33,218 nt of DNA from Lachnospiraceae bacterium (lineage in GTDB: Bacteria > Bacillota > Clostridia > Lachnospirales > Lachnospiraceae). Made by a program: the position numbers and the translations under genes. Below the pieces are notes generated by a model. The model searched no databases. It saw only the letters and a list, made by a program, of their open reading frames with translations, and was not told where the DNA came from. Within the stretch, counting starts at the first letter, position 1; each line of letters starts with the position of its first letter. Below, one piece after another: positions 25,031 through 33,218 of the stretch. The stretch lies in the NCBI GenBank assembly GCA_024690885.1, contig JAILOI010000112.1:1-33218 (forward strand), in the 5' to 3' direction.

Positions 25031-26632
25031 CTAAAGTCGTTGCATCAGCCCCTCGAAGCCTTCCTCCTCATAGATGCTGCGGTAGTAGGAAACCTCTTCA
25101 CCGATAATATCGTCGATGACCTGCATCCCCAGAAGTTCCACCGGAGCCTTGTCATCGGTCATCACCCGATTTCCTGCCTCATAGGACACCAGCGCTTCTC
25201 CCACGTCCGTCATGGCAGTGCGCAGGTCCGACCGCTCCTCTTGTACCAGGTTGCGCTTATAGGTTTCCATCATCCCGCCGGCATTACTTGCAAACAATTC
25301 CCGGTTGGTGGAGTTGGCCACATCCACGGTATAGACCTCCAAGAATACCGATGCAATGGTATCCGACAGATAGGCATTGATGTCATCCTCTCCTTGTCCA
25401 CGCATATTCATGTTCACCACCATTACCCCCTCCGGTTTCAGGTGATCTCGCACCAGGGAGAAAAACTCCACAGAAGACATCTGAAAGGGGATGGTAATAT
25501 CCTGATACGCATCCACCATAATCACATCATAGGTGGCATCCACCGCGTTCAAATAGGCCCGACCATCGTAAGTATGCACCGGGATTTCCTCCTCCAGGTG
25601 AAAGTATTCCCGGGCCAGCTTTGTAATGTCCGCATCAATCTCCACTCCGGTAATATTCATCCCATCAAAGTAGCGATTGCACTGGGTGGCAAAAGTTCCG
25701 GTCCCCATACCAAGCACCAGCACATCCAAGGCCTCCTTGTCATGGACCCCCGCCATCAGCGGAGCCGCCATGGCGTAGTCATAATACATACCGGTCAGGC
25801 CTTCCTCCTTCTGGTAGACAGACTGCACCCCAAAGAGCACATTGGTGGACAGATACACCGCCCGATCATTCTCCTTCACCTGCAGGTAGTTGTACACCGA
25901 CTCCCCTTCATAGGTAAGATTCTGCTCCCAGAAGGCGAAGCGATCCGAGTACCCCAGTCCCCAGGAAAGCAGGACCACCACAGAGGCTACCACGGCCCCT
26001 ACGTTTTTGATGCGACCACTTGCAAAATATAAAAGCGCCAGCACCAACAGAATGGATGCAAAAATCAGGAAGGTCACCGAGGTGCCCACCGCCGGAATGG
26101 TAACAAAGGTCGGCACAAAGGTTCCAATAATACTTCCGATGGTATTGGCTGCATTCAGCATGCCAACCGTCTTACCGCTATCTTCCAAATCCTCCACGGT
26201 GTACTTCACCAGAGAAGGGGTCACCGTACCAAGGAGAAACAGCGGAAATACGAAGATTACCATACAGGTTACAAAGGCCGCCCAAATCAGGAAATTATGA
26301 TTCAGAGAAAAAATCAACAATCCGGAAATACCTAAAATAATGTATTTCCCCACCACCGGAATGCAGGCAATCCACGCAGCAGCCACCAGCATCCGGCCAT
26401 AGAGACGGTCCGGATTGGGATTTCGATCCGCCGAACGTCCACCGTAGATGTTCCCCAACGCCATGGCAATCATAATGGTTCCGATGATGATGGTCCACAC
26501 AATCTGAGAAGAACTAAAATAAGGAGCCAGCAAGCGACTTGCTCCCAGCTCCACAGCCATTACGGACATTCCCGCAAAGAATTCCGTTACATACAAATAC
26601 AGTTTATTCTTGAGTATCTTTCGTTTTTCCAT
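25031..26632 (-). CDS. Membrane-fused spermidine synthase homologue
   Basis: This 533-residue protein has about seven hydrophobic segments in its first 220 residues (starting AGMSVMAVELGASRLLAPYF, a motif shared by this fused family) and a methyltransferase-like spermidine-synthase fold in residues about 290-470. The nucleotide motif reads VLGMGTGTFA and the acidic motif GVEIDAD. The catalytic DxTDPxGP stretch of true spermidine synthases is replaced by DAYQDITIPF, so aminopropyl transfer is doubtful. The function of these fused proteins is unknown; a methyltransferase or polyamine-related membrane role is possible. The start has GGGGG 4 nt upstream. It is encoded just after the flavodoxin gene (21-bp gap), so the two are probably one transcript. 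Confidence 0.85.
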   Translation of the reverse strand: MEKRKILKNKLYLYVTEFFAGMSVMAVELGASRLLAPYFSSSQIVWTIIIGTIMIAMALGNIYGGRSADRNPNPDRLYGRMLVAAAWIACIPVVGKYIILGISGLLIFSLNHNFLIWAAFVTCMVIFVFPLFLLGTVTPSLVKYTVEDLEDSGKTVGMLNAANTIGSIIGTFVPTFVTIPAVGTSVTFLIFASILLVLALLYFASGRIKNVGAVVASVVVLLSWGLGYSDRFAFWEQNLTYEGESVYNYLQVKENDRAVYLSTNVLFGVQSVYQKEEGLTGMYYDYAMAAPLMAGVHDKEALDVLVLGMGTGTFATQCNRYFDGMNITGVEIDADITKLAREYFHLEEEIPVHTYDGRAYLNAVDATYDVIMVDAYQDITIPFQMSSVEFFSLVRDHLKPEGVMVVNMNMRGQGEDDINAYLSDTIASVFLEVYTVDVANSTNRELFASNAGGMMETYKRNLVQEERSDLRTAMTDVGEALVSYEAGNRVMTDDKAPVELLGMQVIDDIIGEEVSYYRSIYEEEGFEGLMQRL

Positions 26633-26653
26633 ACGTCCCCCTGCGCATTTCTT

Positions 26654-27061
26654 CTACAAAAATTCTCTTGCAAACGCAGCGGCTGCACGTACATCCTCGT
26701 CATTTGGACGTCCCTTGTGAATTCCCTTGAATTCACCCTTGCAGTGGAATTCCTTGTCGCACATAGCTACGCCAACTTTGTCTGCCTCTGCCTTCACCTT
26801 CTTATAGGTAGAGTTTAACATAGCTGCAGACCCAAAGTTAACAATTTGTCCCACTTTATTCCGATCCAATCCCCAGACGAATTCCTTCACTTCCGGATCG
26901 ATGTTGAAGGCATAATAGGAATTACCCAAAAACAGATAATCCACCGGCTCGCTGATCGGCTCACTGATTGGCAAGGCCTCCACTCCAAGCTCCTTAGCCA
27001 TGGCTTCTGCGAGACGCTTGGTATTTCCCGTCTTCGTATAATAACGAACTGCAAATGACAT
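26654..27061 (-). CDS. Flavodoxin-like protein
   Basis: This encodes 135 residues, starting at MSFAVRYYTKTGNTKRLAEA; AGGAGG lies 6 nt before this ATG, and the longer frame from 27097 is rejected. The FMN-phosphate loop TKTGNTKRL is at about 9-17. The chain continues with the flavodoxin alternation of strands (YLFLGNSYYAF, IVNFGSAAM) and ends at the expected length. It is a cytoplasmic electron carrier or a flavodoxin-domain reductase partner. It precedes the membrane-fused spermidine synthase homologue by 21 bp. Two cysteines (in AMCDKEFHCKGEF) are not part of the usual fold; their role is unknown. Confidence 0.88.
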   Translation of the reverse strand: MSFAVRYYTKTGNTKRLAEAMAKELGVEALPISEPISEPVDYLFLGNSYYAFNIDPEVKEFVWGLDRNKVGQIVNFGSAAMLNSTYKKVKAEADKVGVAMCDKEFHCKGEFKGIHKGRPNDEDVRAAAAFAREFL

Positions 27062-27081
27062 ATAGTTACCTCCTACTTTTG

Positions 27082-27144
27082 ATTGCATTTTGCGCAATTT
27101 ACTTTTGTAAAACCTATTATTTCACATTGCATTACCATCGTCAA
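27082..27144 (-). promoter_or_regulatory. Promoter of the flavodoxin gene with ATTGC-N7-GCAAT repeat
   Basis: The minus strand has TTGACG (27139-27144), a 17-bp spacer and AATAAT (27116-27121). An inverted repeat ATTGC-N7-GCAAT (27082-27098) lies between the start point and the ribosome binding site. Confidence 0.55.
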
Positions 27145-27159
27145 GTTTGGCTTTTTTGC

Positions 27160-27199
27160 AAAAAGGCCACCTTATGGATTTCCTCCATAAGGTGACCTT
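27160..27199 (-). terminator. Terminator of the flavin oxidoreductase gene
   Basis: Arms of 16 nt with one mismatch (27163-27178 and 27184-27199) enclose a 5-nt loop. On the minus strand the stem runs into TTTTTGC. It lies 20 bp after the stop at 27220. Confidence 0.88.
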
Positions 27200-27219
27200 C
27201 TTCGAACTATCTGTTGGAA

Positions 27220-29175
27220 TTACAACGCAACTGCTGCCCGATATCCGCCCTCAATTGCGTGGCGAATACGACCGGATTTCGCCGCATCACCGATGGATAC
27301 CATATCCGGATAAGCTGCTGCAATCTCTTCCGAAATCGCATTGGATCTAGTTCCAAGGGATACGACAATATAATCATAGTTTGCAACCACTTCCGTATCG
27401 TTCTCTAAGTTTTTAAACTTCGCTGCATGTTCCTCTACACTTAACAGCTGATGCTTCGGGAAGAACTTGCATCCACCCGGAGCCAGACGGCCCATCACGT
27501 CAATTAAGTTCTGGAAGAACAGTCCCGGTCCAATCTCATCGGCCATCTCATACAGCTCGATGGTATTGCCCTGTTCCTGCAACAACTCTGCGGTTTCGAT
27601 TCCTGTCATACCGGAACCAACCACACACACCTTCTTGTCACGTAACTGGCAAGCGCCGGTTAACACATCCGGAGGGGTGAGAATATAGGCCTGATCCAGA
27701 CCCGGAATTGCACGTGGCAATACCGGCGAAGAACCGATGGCGTTGATCACCTTGTATGGGTTCTCTGCTGCAATCAATCCCGGCGTTGCCTCGGTGTTCA
27801 AACGAACGTCGATTCCATACTTCTCCATCATGGCCTGATAATAGTCAATGAGCCAGGTAATCTTATCCTTCTTCGGCGGCTTGTTGGCCAAGTTTAACTG
27901 GCCTCCGATGACGTCGCTTTTCTCAAAGATCACCGGTTGAAAACCGCGCTCAGCTGCTACACGAGCGGTTTCCAAACCTGCCGGTCCTGCACCTAAGATG
28001 ACCACCTTGCGGTTGTTGCCATCCTTGGAAAGTGGTAACAAGTCACACTCCTCGCCACCTTCTACATTGACGGTACACTGGCAACGAATGCCATTCTCCT
28101 CATCTGCAGCCATCAAGGTTTCCATACAGTTCAAACAGGAAATGCACTTGCGGATTTCCTTCTCACGGTCTTCCTTCACCTTGTTGCCCCAGTATGGATC
28201 AGCGAAAAACTGACGGGCAGATCCAACAAAGTCCACGCCGCGCTTTAAAAACTCCTCTGCCCCCTGTGGGGTTCGAATGACAGAGCAAGCAATGACCGGG
28301 ATATTGACGGCCTTGGCAATGGTTTCACCGTTGTGCATCTTCCAGCCTTCATCGAAACCGGTTGGCTCCCAGGCCCAGTTCATGGTCTCGTAGTTTCCGG
28401 CAGAGACATCCAATGCATCGACACCATAGCTTTCAAACAGCTTGGCCATCTCGACGGCATCCTCTAATACCATACCACCGTCCTTGCCGATTTCCCGCAT
28501 ATACTCATCTGCAGAGAAGCGCACGATGATTGGATAATCACCGCATTCCTTCCGGATACCCTCGACGATTTCCTTGATGATACGTACCCGATTCTCAATA
28601 CTGCCACCGTAAGCATCCGTACGATGATTGGTATAAGAAGAGATGAACTCACACAACAAGTATCCATGGGCCGCATGCAAAACCACGCCGTCCACGCCAG
28701 CCTTCTGCATACGTACAGCGCTGTCCACAAAATCCTGTACCGTCGCATGAATTTCTTCCAGTGTCATGGCATGACTTGGCATATGGATCAGTTCACTTTC
28801 CTGTCCACTTGGAGATGCCATAGATCCACCATTCAGCGGTGCAATGCCCTGACACCCCGGATGATACAGCTCTACAAACAGAAGTGACCCGTAGGCGTGT
28901 ACTCCATCCGCCATCTTCTTGTAACCCGGAATGAAGCGATCATCATCCGTACAGAGATTGCGGGCATTTCCACGTCCGGTCTTGCTGTTGATGGATGCCA
29001 CCTCGGTCATCACAATACCGCATCCGCCCTTGGCTCTCTCCACATAGAAATCAATATCGCGCTGGGAAACACTGCCATCCAACTCGGCATAGTAATTACC
29101 CATGGGCTCAAATACCAGGCGATTGGGTGCCACCACGCCACCAATTGCCTTCTGCTCAAATAACTTTTCATACAT
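27220..29175 (-). CDS. NADH:flavin oxidoreductase, old yellow enzyme / 2,4-dienoyl-CoA reductase type
   Basis: This encodes 651 residues, starting at MYEKLFEQKAIGG, an ATG 9 nt after AGGAGG; the frame from 29232 is longer but lacks support. Residues about 1-330 form the FMN-binding TIM barrel of old yellow enzymes (HAAHGYLLCEFIS, YGGSIENRVR). A cysteine cluster CISCLNC...CQC (about 340-365) binds a 4Fe-4S centre. The C-terminal part has FAD/NAD(P) binding folds (VVILGAGPAGLETARVA and VCVVGSGMTGIETAELL). Relatives reduce enoates, dienoyl-CoA or bile-acid intermediates (BaiCD/BaiH type). The substrate cannot be assigned. It is divergent from a MerR regulator and carries that regulator's likely operator in its promoter. 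Confidence 0.92.
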   Translation of the reverse strand: MYEKLFEQKAIGGVVAPNRLVFEPMGNYYAELDGSVSQRDIDFYVERAKGGCGIVMTEVASINSKTGRGNARNLCTDDDRFIPGYKKMADGVHAYGSLLFVELYHPGCQGIAPLNGGSMASPSGQESELIHMPSHAMTLEEIHATVQDFVDSAVRMQKAGVDGVVLHAAHGYLLCEFISSYTNHRTDAYGGSIENRVRIIKEIVEGIRKECGDYPIIVRFSADEYMREIGKDGGMVLEDAVEMAKLFESYGVDALDVSAGNYETMNWAWEPTGFDEGWKMHNGETIAKAVNIPVIACSVIRTPQGAEEFLKRGVDFVGSARQFFADPYWGNKVKEDREKEIRKCISCLNCMETLMAADEENGIRCQCTVNVEGGEECDLLPLSKDGNNRKVVILGAGPAGLETARVAAERGFQPVIFEKSDVIGGQLNLANKPPKKDKITWLIDYYQAMMEKYGIDVRLNTEATPGLIAAENPYKVINAIGSSPVLPRAIPGLDQAYILTPPDVLTGACQLRDKKVCVVGSGMTGIETAELLQEQGNTIELYEMADEIGPGLFFQNLIDVMGRLAPGGCKFFPKHQLLSVEEHAAKFKNLENDTEVVANYDYIVVSLGTRSNAISEEIAAAYPDMVSIGDAAKSGRIRHAIEGGYRAAVAL

Positions 29176-29199
29176 ACAACACGTACCTCCTATAATCCA

Positions 29200-29229
29200 T
29201 ATATAAAGCTTCGAGTTGCTCGAAGTCAA
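29200..29229 (-). promoter_or_regulatory. MerR-type promoter of the flavin oxidoreductase with operator A
   Basis: The minus strand has TTGACT (29224-29229) and TATATA (29200-29205) with an 18-bp spacer, or TATATG with a 20-bp spacer. The perfect palindrome CTTCGAG-TTG-CTCGAAG (29209-29225) fills the spacer, the classic position for MerR activators. Confidence 0.65.
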
Positions 29230-29267
29230 CAAGAAATATTTTCACCCAGTATTTGCTTATCTTTTTC

Positions 29268-29326
29268 TTGAAAAATCCACAAAAATCAAGTATTCTGTTT
29301 CCGGTATTAATTCAAGTTACTCGAGG
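29268..29326 (+). promoter_or_regulatory. Promoter of the MerR gene with operator B
   Basis: TTGAAA (29268-29273), a 17-bp spacer and TATTCT (29291-29296) form the promoter. TTCAAGTTACTCGAGG (29311-29326) downstream matches TTCGAGTTGCTCGAAG of operator A at 13 of 16 positions. It lies in the 5' leader, consistent with autorepression. Confidence 0.6.
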
Positions 29327-29333
29327 TATTATT

Positions 29334-29759
29334 ATGGTAAATATGGAAGATTGCATAAACTCTCTAGCCATGGATCATCCCCTGGACACCACCCCAAAAT
29401 ATTCGGTGACCCAGGCGGCCAAGTTGGTGGAGATTTCGGAGCATACCCTCCGCTATTACGATGACAAGGGACTCTTTCCCTTCCTACAGAAGAACGACGC
29501 CGGCAAGCGGCTTTTTTCCGAGGCCGATTTGCAATGGGCGAAGTTGTTGGAGTGCTTAAGTAATTCCGGGCTTTCCATCAAGGAGATGCAGCAGTATGTG
29601 GAGCTCTGCATCATCGGAGATTCCACGGTACCCCAGCGCTATGCGATTTTAGCCAGGCAGGAGAAAATCGTTAAAGAACAGATTCGCGAGAAGAAGCGCC
29701 AGTTGAAATTATTACAGTTCAAATTGGACTATTACAAGGATTGGCAGACGCGCATTTAA
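29334..29759 (+). CDS. MerR family transcriptional regulator
   Basis: This encodes 141 residues from the ATG at 29334 (MVNMEDCINSLAM), which has GAGG 7 nt upstream; a frame opening at 29253 starts upstream of the predicted transcription start and is rejected. The winged helix is at about 21-85 with the MerR signature YSVTQAAKLVEISEHTLRYY and DDKGLFPFLQKNDAGKRLFS. A long C-terminal helix (about 105-135, KIVKEQIREKKRQLKLLQFK) is the dimerisation coiled coil. No cysteine metal-binding loop is present, so it resembles the small-molecule or aldehyde-stress branch (AdhR/NmlR-like). It probably controls the divergent flavin oxidoreductase through the shared palindrome. Confidence 0.9.
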   Translation: MVNMEDCINSLAMDHPLDTTPKYSVTQAAKLVEISEHTLRYYDDKGLFPFLQKNDAGKRLFSEADLQWAKLLECLSNSGLSIKEMQQYVELCIIGDSTVPQRYAILARQEKIVKEQIREKKRQLKLLQFKLDYYKDWQTRI

Positions 29760-29761
29760 AA

Positions 29762-29793
29762 GAAGGCCCTACACCATACGGTGTAAGGCCTTC
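29762..29793. terminator. Bidirectional terminator between MerR and bgl genes
   Basis: The stem GAAGGCC-C-TACACC / GGTGTA-A-GGCCTTC (14-nt arms, one mismatch) has a 4-nt loop. The minus-strand side runs into TTTTAAA, the plus-strand side into CTATTAT. It separates two convergent genes. Confidence 0.82.
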
Positions 29794-29796
29794 CTA

Positions 29797-31378
<1,582 letters not shown>

Positions 31379-31408
31379 ATAATCCCCTAGCATCTCTTGT
31401 CCGGCAAT

Positions 31409-31521
31409 AAAAAAAGACTGGAAGTGAAATCGCATCCTACCAAGAAAGCAAATGCGCTCCACACACCGCGTTCTTACGTATTCCGGATTCACTCAGTCTT
31501 GCCTGCCAAACAGTAACAACC
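31409..31521 (-). promoter_or_regulatory. RAT antiterminator site and overlapping terminator of the bgl unit
   Basis: On the minus strand, 31496-31521 reads as a ribonucleic antiterminator (RAT): GGTTGTTACTG, then TTTG, then GCAGGCAAGAC, very close to the LicT/BglG consensus. Its 3' end overlaps the 5' arm of a terminator. AGACTG and AGTGAA (31499 downward) pair with TTCACT and CAGTCT (31415-31426), followed by seven T (31409-31415). Binding of a BglG-type protein to the RAT would prevent the terminator and switch on the GH1 gene. Confidence 0.85.
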
Positions 31522-31538
31522 TGACTGCTTATGTGAAA

Positions 31539-31567
31539 ACGATAACAGAACCGGAAACGCCTTTCAA
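31539..31567 (-). promoter_or_regulatory. Promoter of the bgl unit
   Basis: The minus strand has TTGAAA (31562-31567), a 17-bp spacer and TATCGT (31539-31544). The RAT begins about 10 nt after the predicted start. The region 31568-31676 between here and the nuclease stop holds AT-rich sequence with no gene or clear terminator. Confidence 0.6.
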
Positions 31568-31676
31568 TACCCCTACGATAATTTCGTCATAATACTACGA
31601 ATTTTGGCTACCGATTTTGTATCGATTTCACAATAACGGATGATTTTATGGATATCATACCACCCCCTTGGATTTT

Positions 31677-32486
31677 CTATTCCGATAGCATCAGTTCCCT
31701 CAGCATGTTCTCTATCCCTTTTATATCCAAAGGAGAATTCTCGGCTTCATAAGTGAAGATGAAGTTCTTTCCGACATAGATTCCATATCTTCTGTATTCA
31801 TCCAGTTTCAGCAGGGTTTTATTTCTGTAGTCTTCATCATCCAACATTCCAAAATGTTCTAGATATACCTCTTTCCTTGTCTTGATATTCAGTAATGTAA
31901 AGTCCGGGTATCTTATTTTTCCCGGGGCAAGATATAATGGCATTTCATAATGATACGGTATCCCGAGACCAAACAGCAGATCTGCCAGTATAGCTTCTGA
32001 CTTGGAGCGCACCTTCTCACCTCTTCTGGTATCATAAATTTTCATATGCTCCATATAGGGATTTGACTTAAATTTCTTTGACTGCCATCCTTGGGCATAG
32101 TGTTTATCCGATTGAATATAGGGTGCAACCAGCGCTTTACGATATTCGGAAAGATTGTCATATACTACATCAGCATTATCATCTTTTAATCGTCGAATCG
32201 TTTTTTCTAGCTGATCCAATTCGTATTGCGCCTTCTTAAGAAACGCCTTGTTATAGTCTTTCTGAGCGAGCGATTTCACCAATGCCTTCTGGTCTCTTTT
32301 CAAATACTGCTCCGTCCCCTTTTCGTCTTCCTTCCGTTGAAAATAACGGACACTACCCTTTCTCGGCGAGACCCTCAAACTTCCCTCCGGGAATAAGTCT
32401 TCCTCATGTTTCGCAGCTGCAATTGCTTTTTTCAATATTGCAGCTCTCTTATCCATTTGTTTTATAATCTTTTTTATGAGAATCAT
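31677..32486 (-). CDS. Protein of unknown function with PD-(D/E)XK nuclease-like C-terminus
   Basis: This encodes about 269 residues, starting at MILIKKIIKQMDKRA. The start is uncertain: GGAGG is only 1 nt from this ATG, and a TTG seven codons upstream (32507) is possible. The N-terminal half is charged and helical (about 1-110), with LFPEGSLRVSPRKGSVRYFQ at 31-50. The C-terminal half looks like a restriction-endonuclease fold: RSKSEAILADLL (Glu164), then YPDFTLL (Asp195), then VYLEHFGM (Glu210). The same EHFG-type motif occurs in nuclease domains of helicase-IV-like proteins. From memory, similar proteins are common and often multicopy in Lachnospiraceae, with no known role. Four GTACC hairpins lie directly upstream. 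Codon use is more AT-rich than in the neighbouring genes. Confidence 0.7.
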   Translation of the reverse strand: MILIKKIIKQMDKRAAILKKAIAAAKHEEDLFPEGSLRVSPRKGSVRYFQRKEDEKGTEQYLKRDQKALVKSLAQKDYNKAFLKKAQYELDQLEKTIRRLKDDNADVVYDNLSEYRKALVAPYIQSDKHYAQGWQSKKFKSNPYMEHMKIYDTRRGEKVRSKSEAILADLLFGLGIPYHYEMPLYLAPGKIRYPDFTLLNIKTRKEVYLEHFGMLDDEDYRNKTLLKLDEYRRYGIYVGKNFIFTYEAENSPLDIKGIENMLRELMLSE

Positions 32487-32518
32487 GCCTCCTTCTTCAT
32501 GATGCAATCGAGAACCAA

Positions 32519-32793
32519 GCGAATTTGTACCTTAACAAAACATTTCTATATCTCAAGGTACTAATTTGCTTTGTTTTGTGAATTGAAATCAGGTGATTTG
32601 TACCCTAGAAAGGATATTCCGATGAATATGGGTACACATTTGAAATAGTAATCTATTAAGAACTAAGAATTCTGTACCTAAAGTCTGTTATATACTCGAG
32701 CTTAGGTACATTCTCGGCACAGCAACTCGTGCCCGATATGAATTAAATAAAATATCTGTACCCAAATGAACAGTAATTGTTCATCTGGGTACA
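32519..32793. repeat. Array of four GTACC/GGTAC inverted repeats
   Basis: Four inverted repeats share the ends TGTACC...GGTAC(A). IR1 spans 32519-32569 (15-nt arms, 13 paired; core GTACCTT/AAGGTAC at 32527-32561). IR2 spans 32599-32636 (TGTACCC/GGGTACA). IR3 spans 32673-32710 (TGTACCTAA/TTAGGTACA). IR4 spans 32757-32793 (16-nt arms with one G-U pair on the minus strand, 5-nt loop). Their centres are about 74, 74 and 84 bp apart. Loops and spacers are unrelated in sequence. A further small hairpin (TCGGCAC...GTGCCCGA, 32714-32736) lies between IR3 and IR4. The array fills the gap between metG and the nuclease-like gene. IR4 may also end metG transcription. Confidence 0.8.
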
Positions 32794-32849
32794 ATCTACA
32801 TCCTAAAATCGTTTCTACCAAGCGGTTTCCCGCGATTTCCTGGTTGGGA

Positions 32850-33218
32850 TTAATATAACTTCGCACCTGCAGGAATGTGATTATCAATCATCAACAAATG
32901 AAGTTCTTCCCCGTCGGAATCCTTCAAATTGTTGACTGCGGAAAGTAACATACCACAGGACTCGATACCCATCATCGCACGTGGTGGAAGATTGGTAATT
33001 GCAACCAGGGTCTTGCCCACCAGATCTTCCGGCTCATAGAACTCATGAATTCCGGAGAGGATGGTGCGGTCACATCCGGTTCCATCATCCAAGGTAAACT
33101 GTAACAGCTTCTTAGACTTCGGTACTGCAACACAAGCCTTCACCTTCACTGCTCGAAAATCACTCTTCGAGAAGGTATCAAAATCTACGGACTCCTCAAA
33201 CAACGGCTCAATCTTCAC
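32850..33218 (-). CDS. metG: Methionyl-tRNA synthetase, C-terminal tRNA-binding domain (partial)
   Basis: Only the last 122 codons are in the window; the gene continues past the right edge. The segment is an EMAP/Arc1p-type OB-fold tRNA-binding domain: VDFDTFSKSDFRAVKVKAC, VPKSKKLLQFTLDDG, ILSGI, LVGKTLVAITNLPPRAMMGI, SCGML and the terminal IPAGAKLY. This domain forms the C-terminus of many bacterial MetRS, where it dimerises the enzyme and helps hold tRNA. The linker sequence before it (KIEPLFEESVDFDTF) fits the fused form rather than a stand-alone CsaA protein, but the catalytic core is not visible. Confidence 0.88.
   Translation of the reverse strand: MKIEPLFEESVDFDTFSKSDFRAVKVKACVAVPKSKKLLQFTLDDGTGCDRTILSGIHEFYEPEDLVGKTLVAITNLPPRAMMGIESCGMLLSAVNNLKDSDGEELHLLMIDNHIPAGAKLY

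Noticed and set aside
24959-26032. Long plus-strand open frame (357 codons) opposite the membrane spermidine synthase homologue
   Set aside because: It is antisense to a well-supported gene, is rich in His and Ile as expected for the complement of Asp/Glu/Met codons, has no ribosome binding site and matches no family.
31546-31566. CcpA cre site overlapping the bgl -35 (TGAAAGGCGTTTCC)
   Set aside because: It looks palindromic, but the central bases do not fit the cre consensus in either orientation.
32519-32793. CRISPR array
   Set aside because: The repeats are paired half-sites with different stem sequences, not identical direct repeats, and no cas genes are present.

Overview
The window looks like a chromosomal segment of an anaerobic gut-type Firmicute, most likely a Lachnospiraceae member. 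The evidence is the agmatine and carboxyspermidine polyamine genes, the ECF transporter architecture, the DUF438 hemerythrin protein, the RAT/antiterminator control of a family 1 glycosidase, AGGAGG ribosome binding sites and the sequence of the methionyl-tRNA synthetase tail. Almost all genes lie on the minus strand. The left edge cuts a secreted protease gene and the right edge cuts metG.

Layout. (1) 1-4207: a two-gene unit with a small membrane-anchored protein and a large S8 (subtilisin-like) protease that carries an internal dockerin. Its promoter has a perfect palindrome at the start point. (2) 4271-5561: an MFS exporter. (3) 5571-7975: a Crp/Fnr-type regulator convergent with a DUF438/hemerythrin/PAS sensor protein. 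Both genes have the same TGTGGTT-N2-AACCACA palindrome upstream. (4) 8026-9491: a soluble double-PAS chemotaxis-type transducer. (5) 9571-16729: a six-gene polyamine operon, speA-speE-carboxynorspermidine dehydrogenase-nspC-aguA-aguB. It is preceded by a roughly 300-nt structured leader RNA that ends in an intrinsic terminator 18 nt before speA. (6) 16749-23106: a five-gene operon with an ECF module (T, fused A-A, Trep_Strep-type S) and two half ABC transporters of the YbtP/YbtQ type, probably metallophore or iron uptake. (7) 23237-29759: an SDR dehydrogenase, a DUF3737 beta-helix protein, a membrane-fused spermidine synthase homologue, a flavodoxin, and an old-yellow-enzyme type flavin oxidoreductase divergent from a MerR regulator. 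(8) 29797-31567: a GH1 6-phospho-beta-glucosidase behind a RAT-type antitermination leader and a 40-residue remnant of a LicT/BglG antiterminator. (9) 31677-32793: a PD-(D/E)XK-like nuclease protein of unknown function next to four regularly spaced hairpins that all carry GTACC/GGTAC arms. (10) 32850-33218: the tail of metG.

How the parts connect. The MFS exporter promoter and the ECF/ABC operon promoter share GTTAG-N6-CTAACTAT, which resembles a DtxR-family half-site pair. This suggests one metal-responsive regulon. The polyamine operon can convert arginine to agmatine, N-carbamoylputrescine and putrescine, then to carboxyspermidine and spermidine. It also holds a speE whose partner speD is absent from the window. 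The least explained parts are the hairpin array with its nuclease gene and the leader RNA of the polyamine operon.
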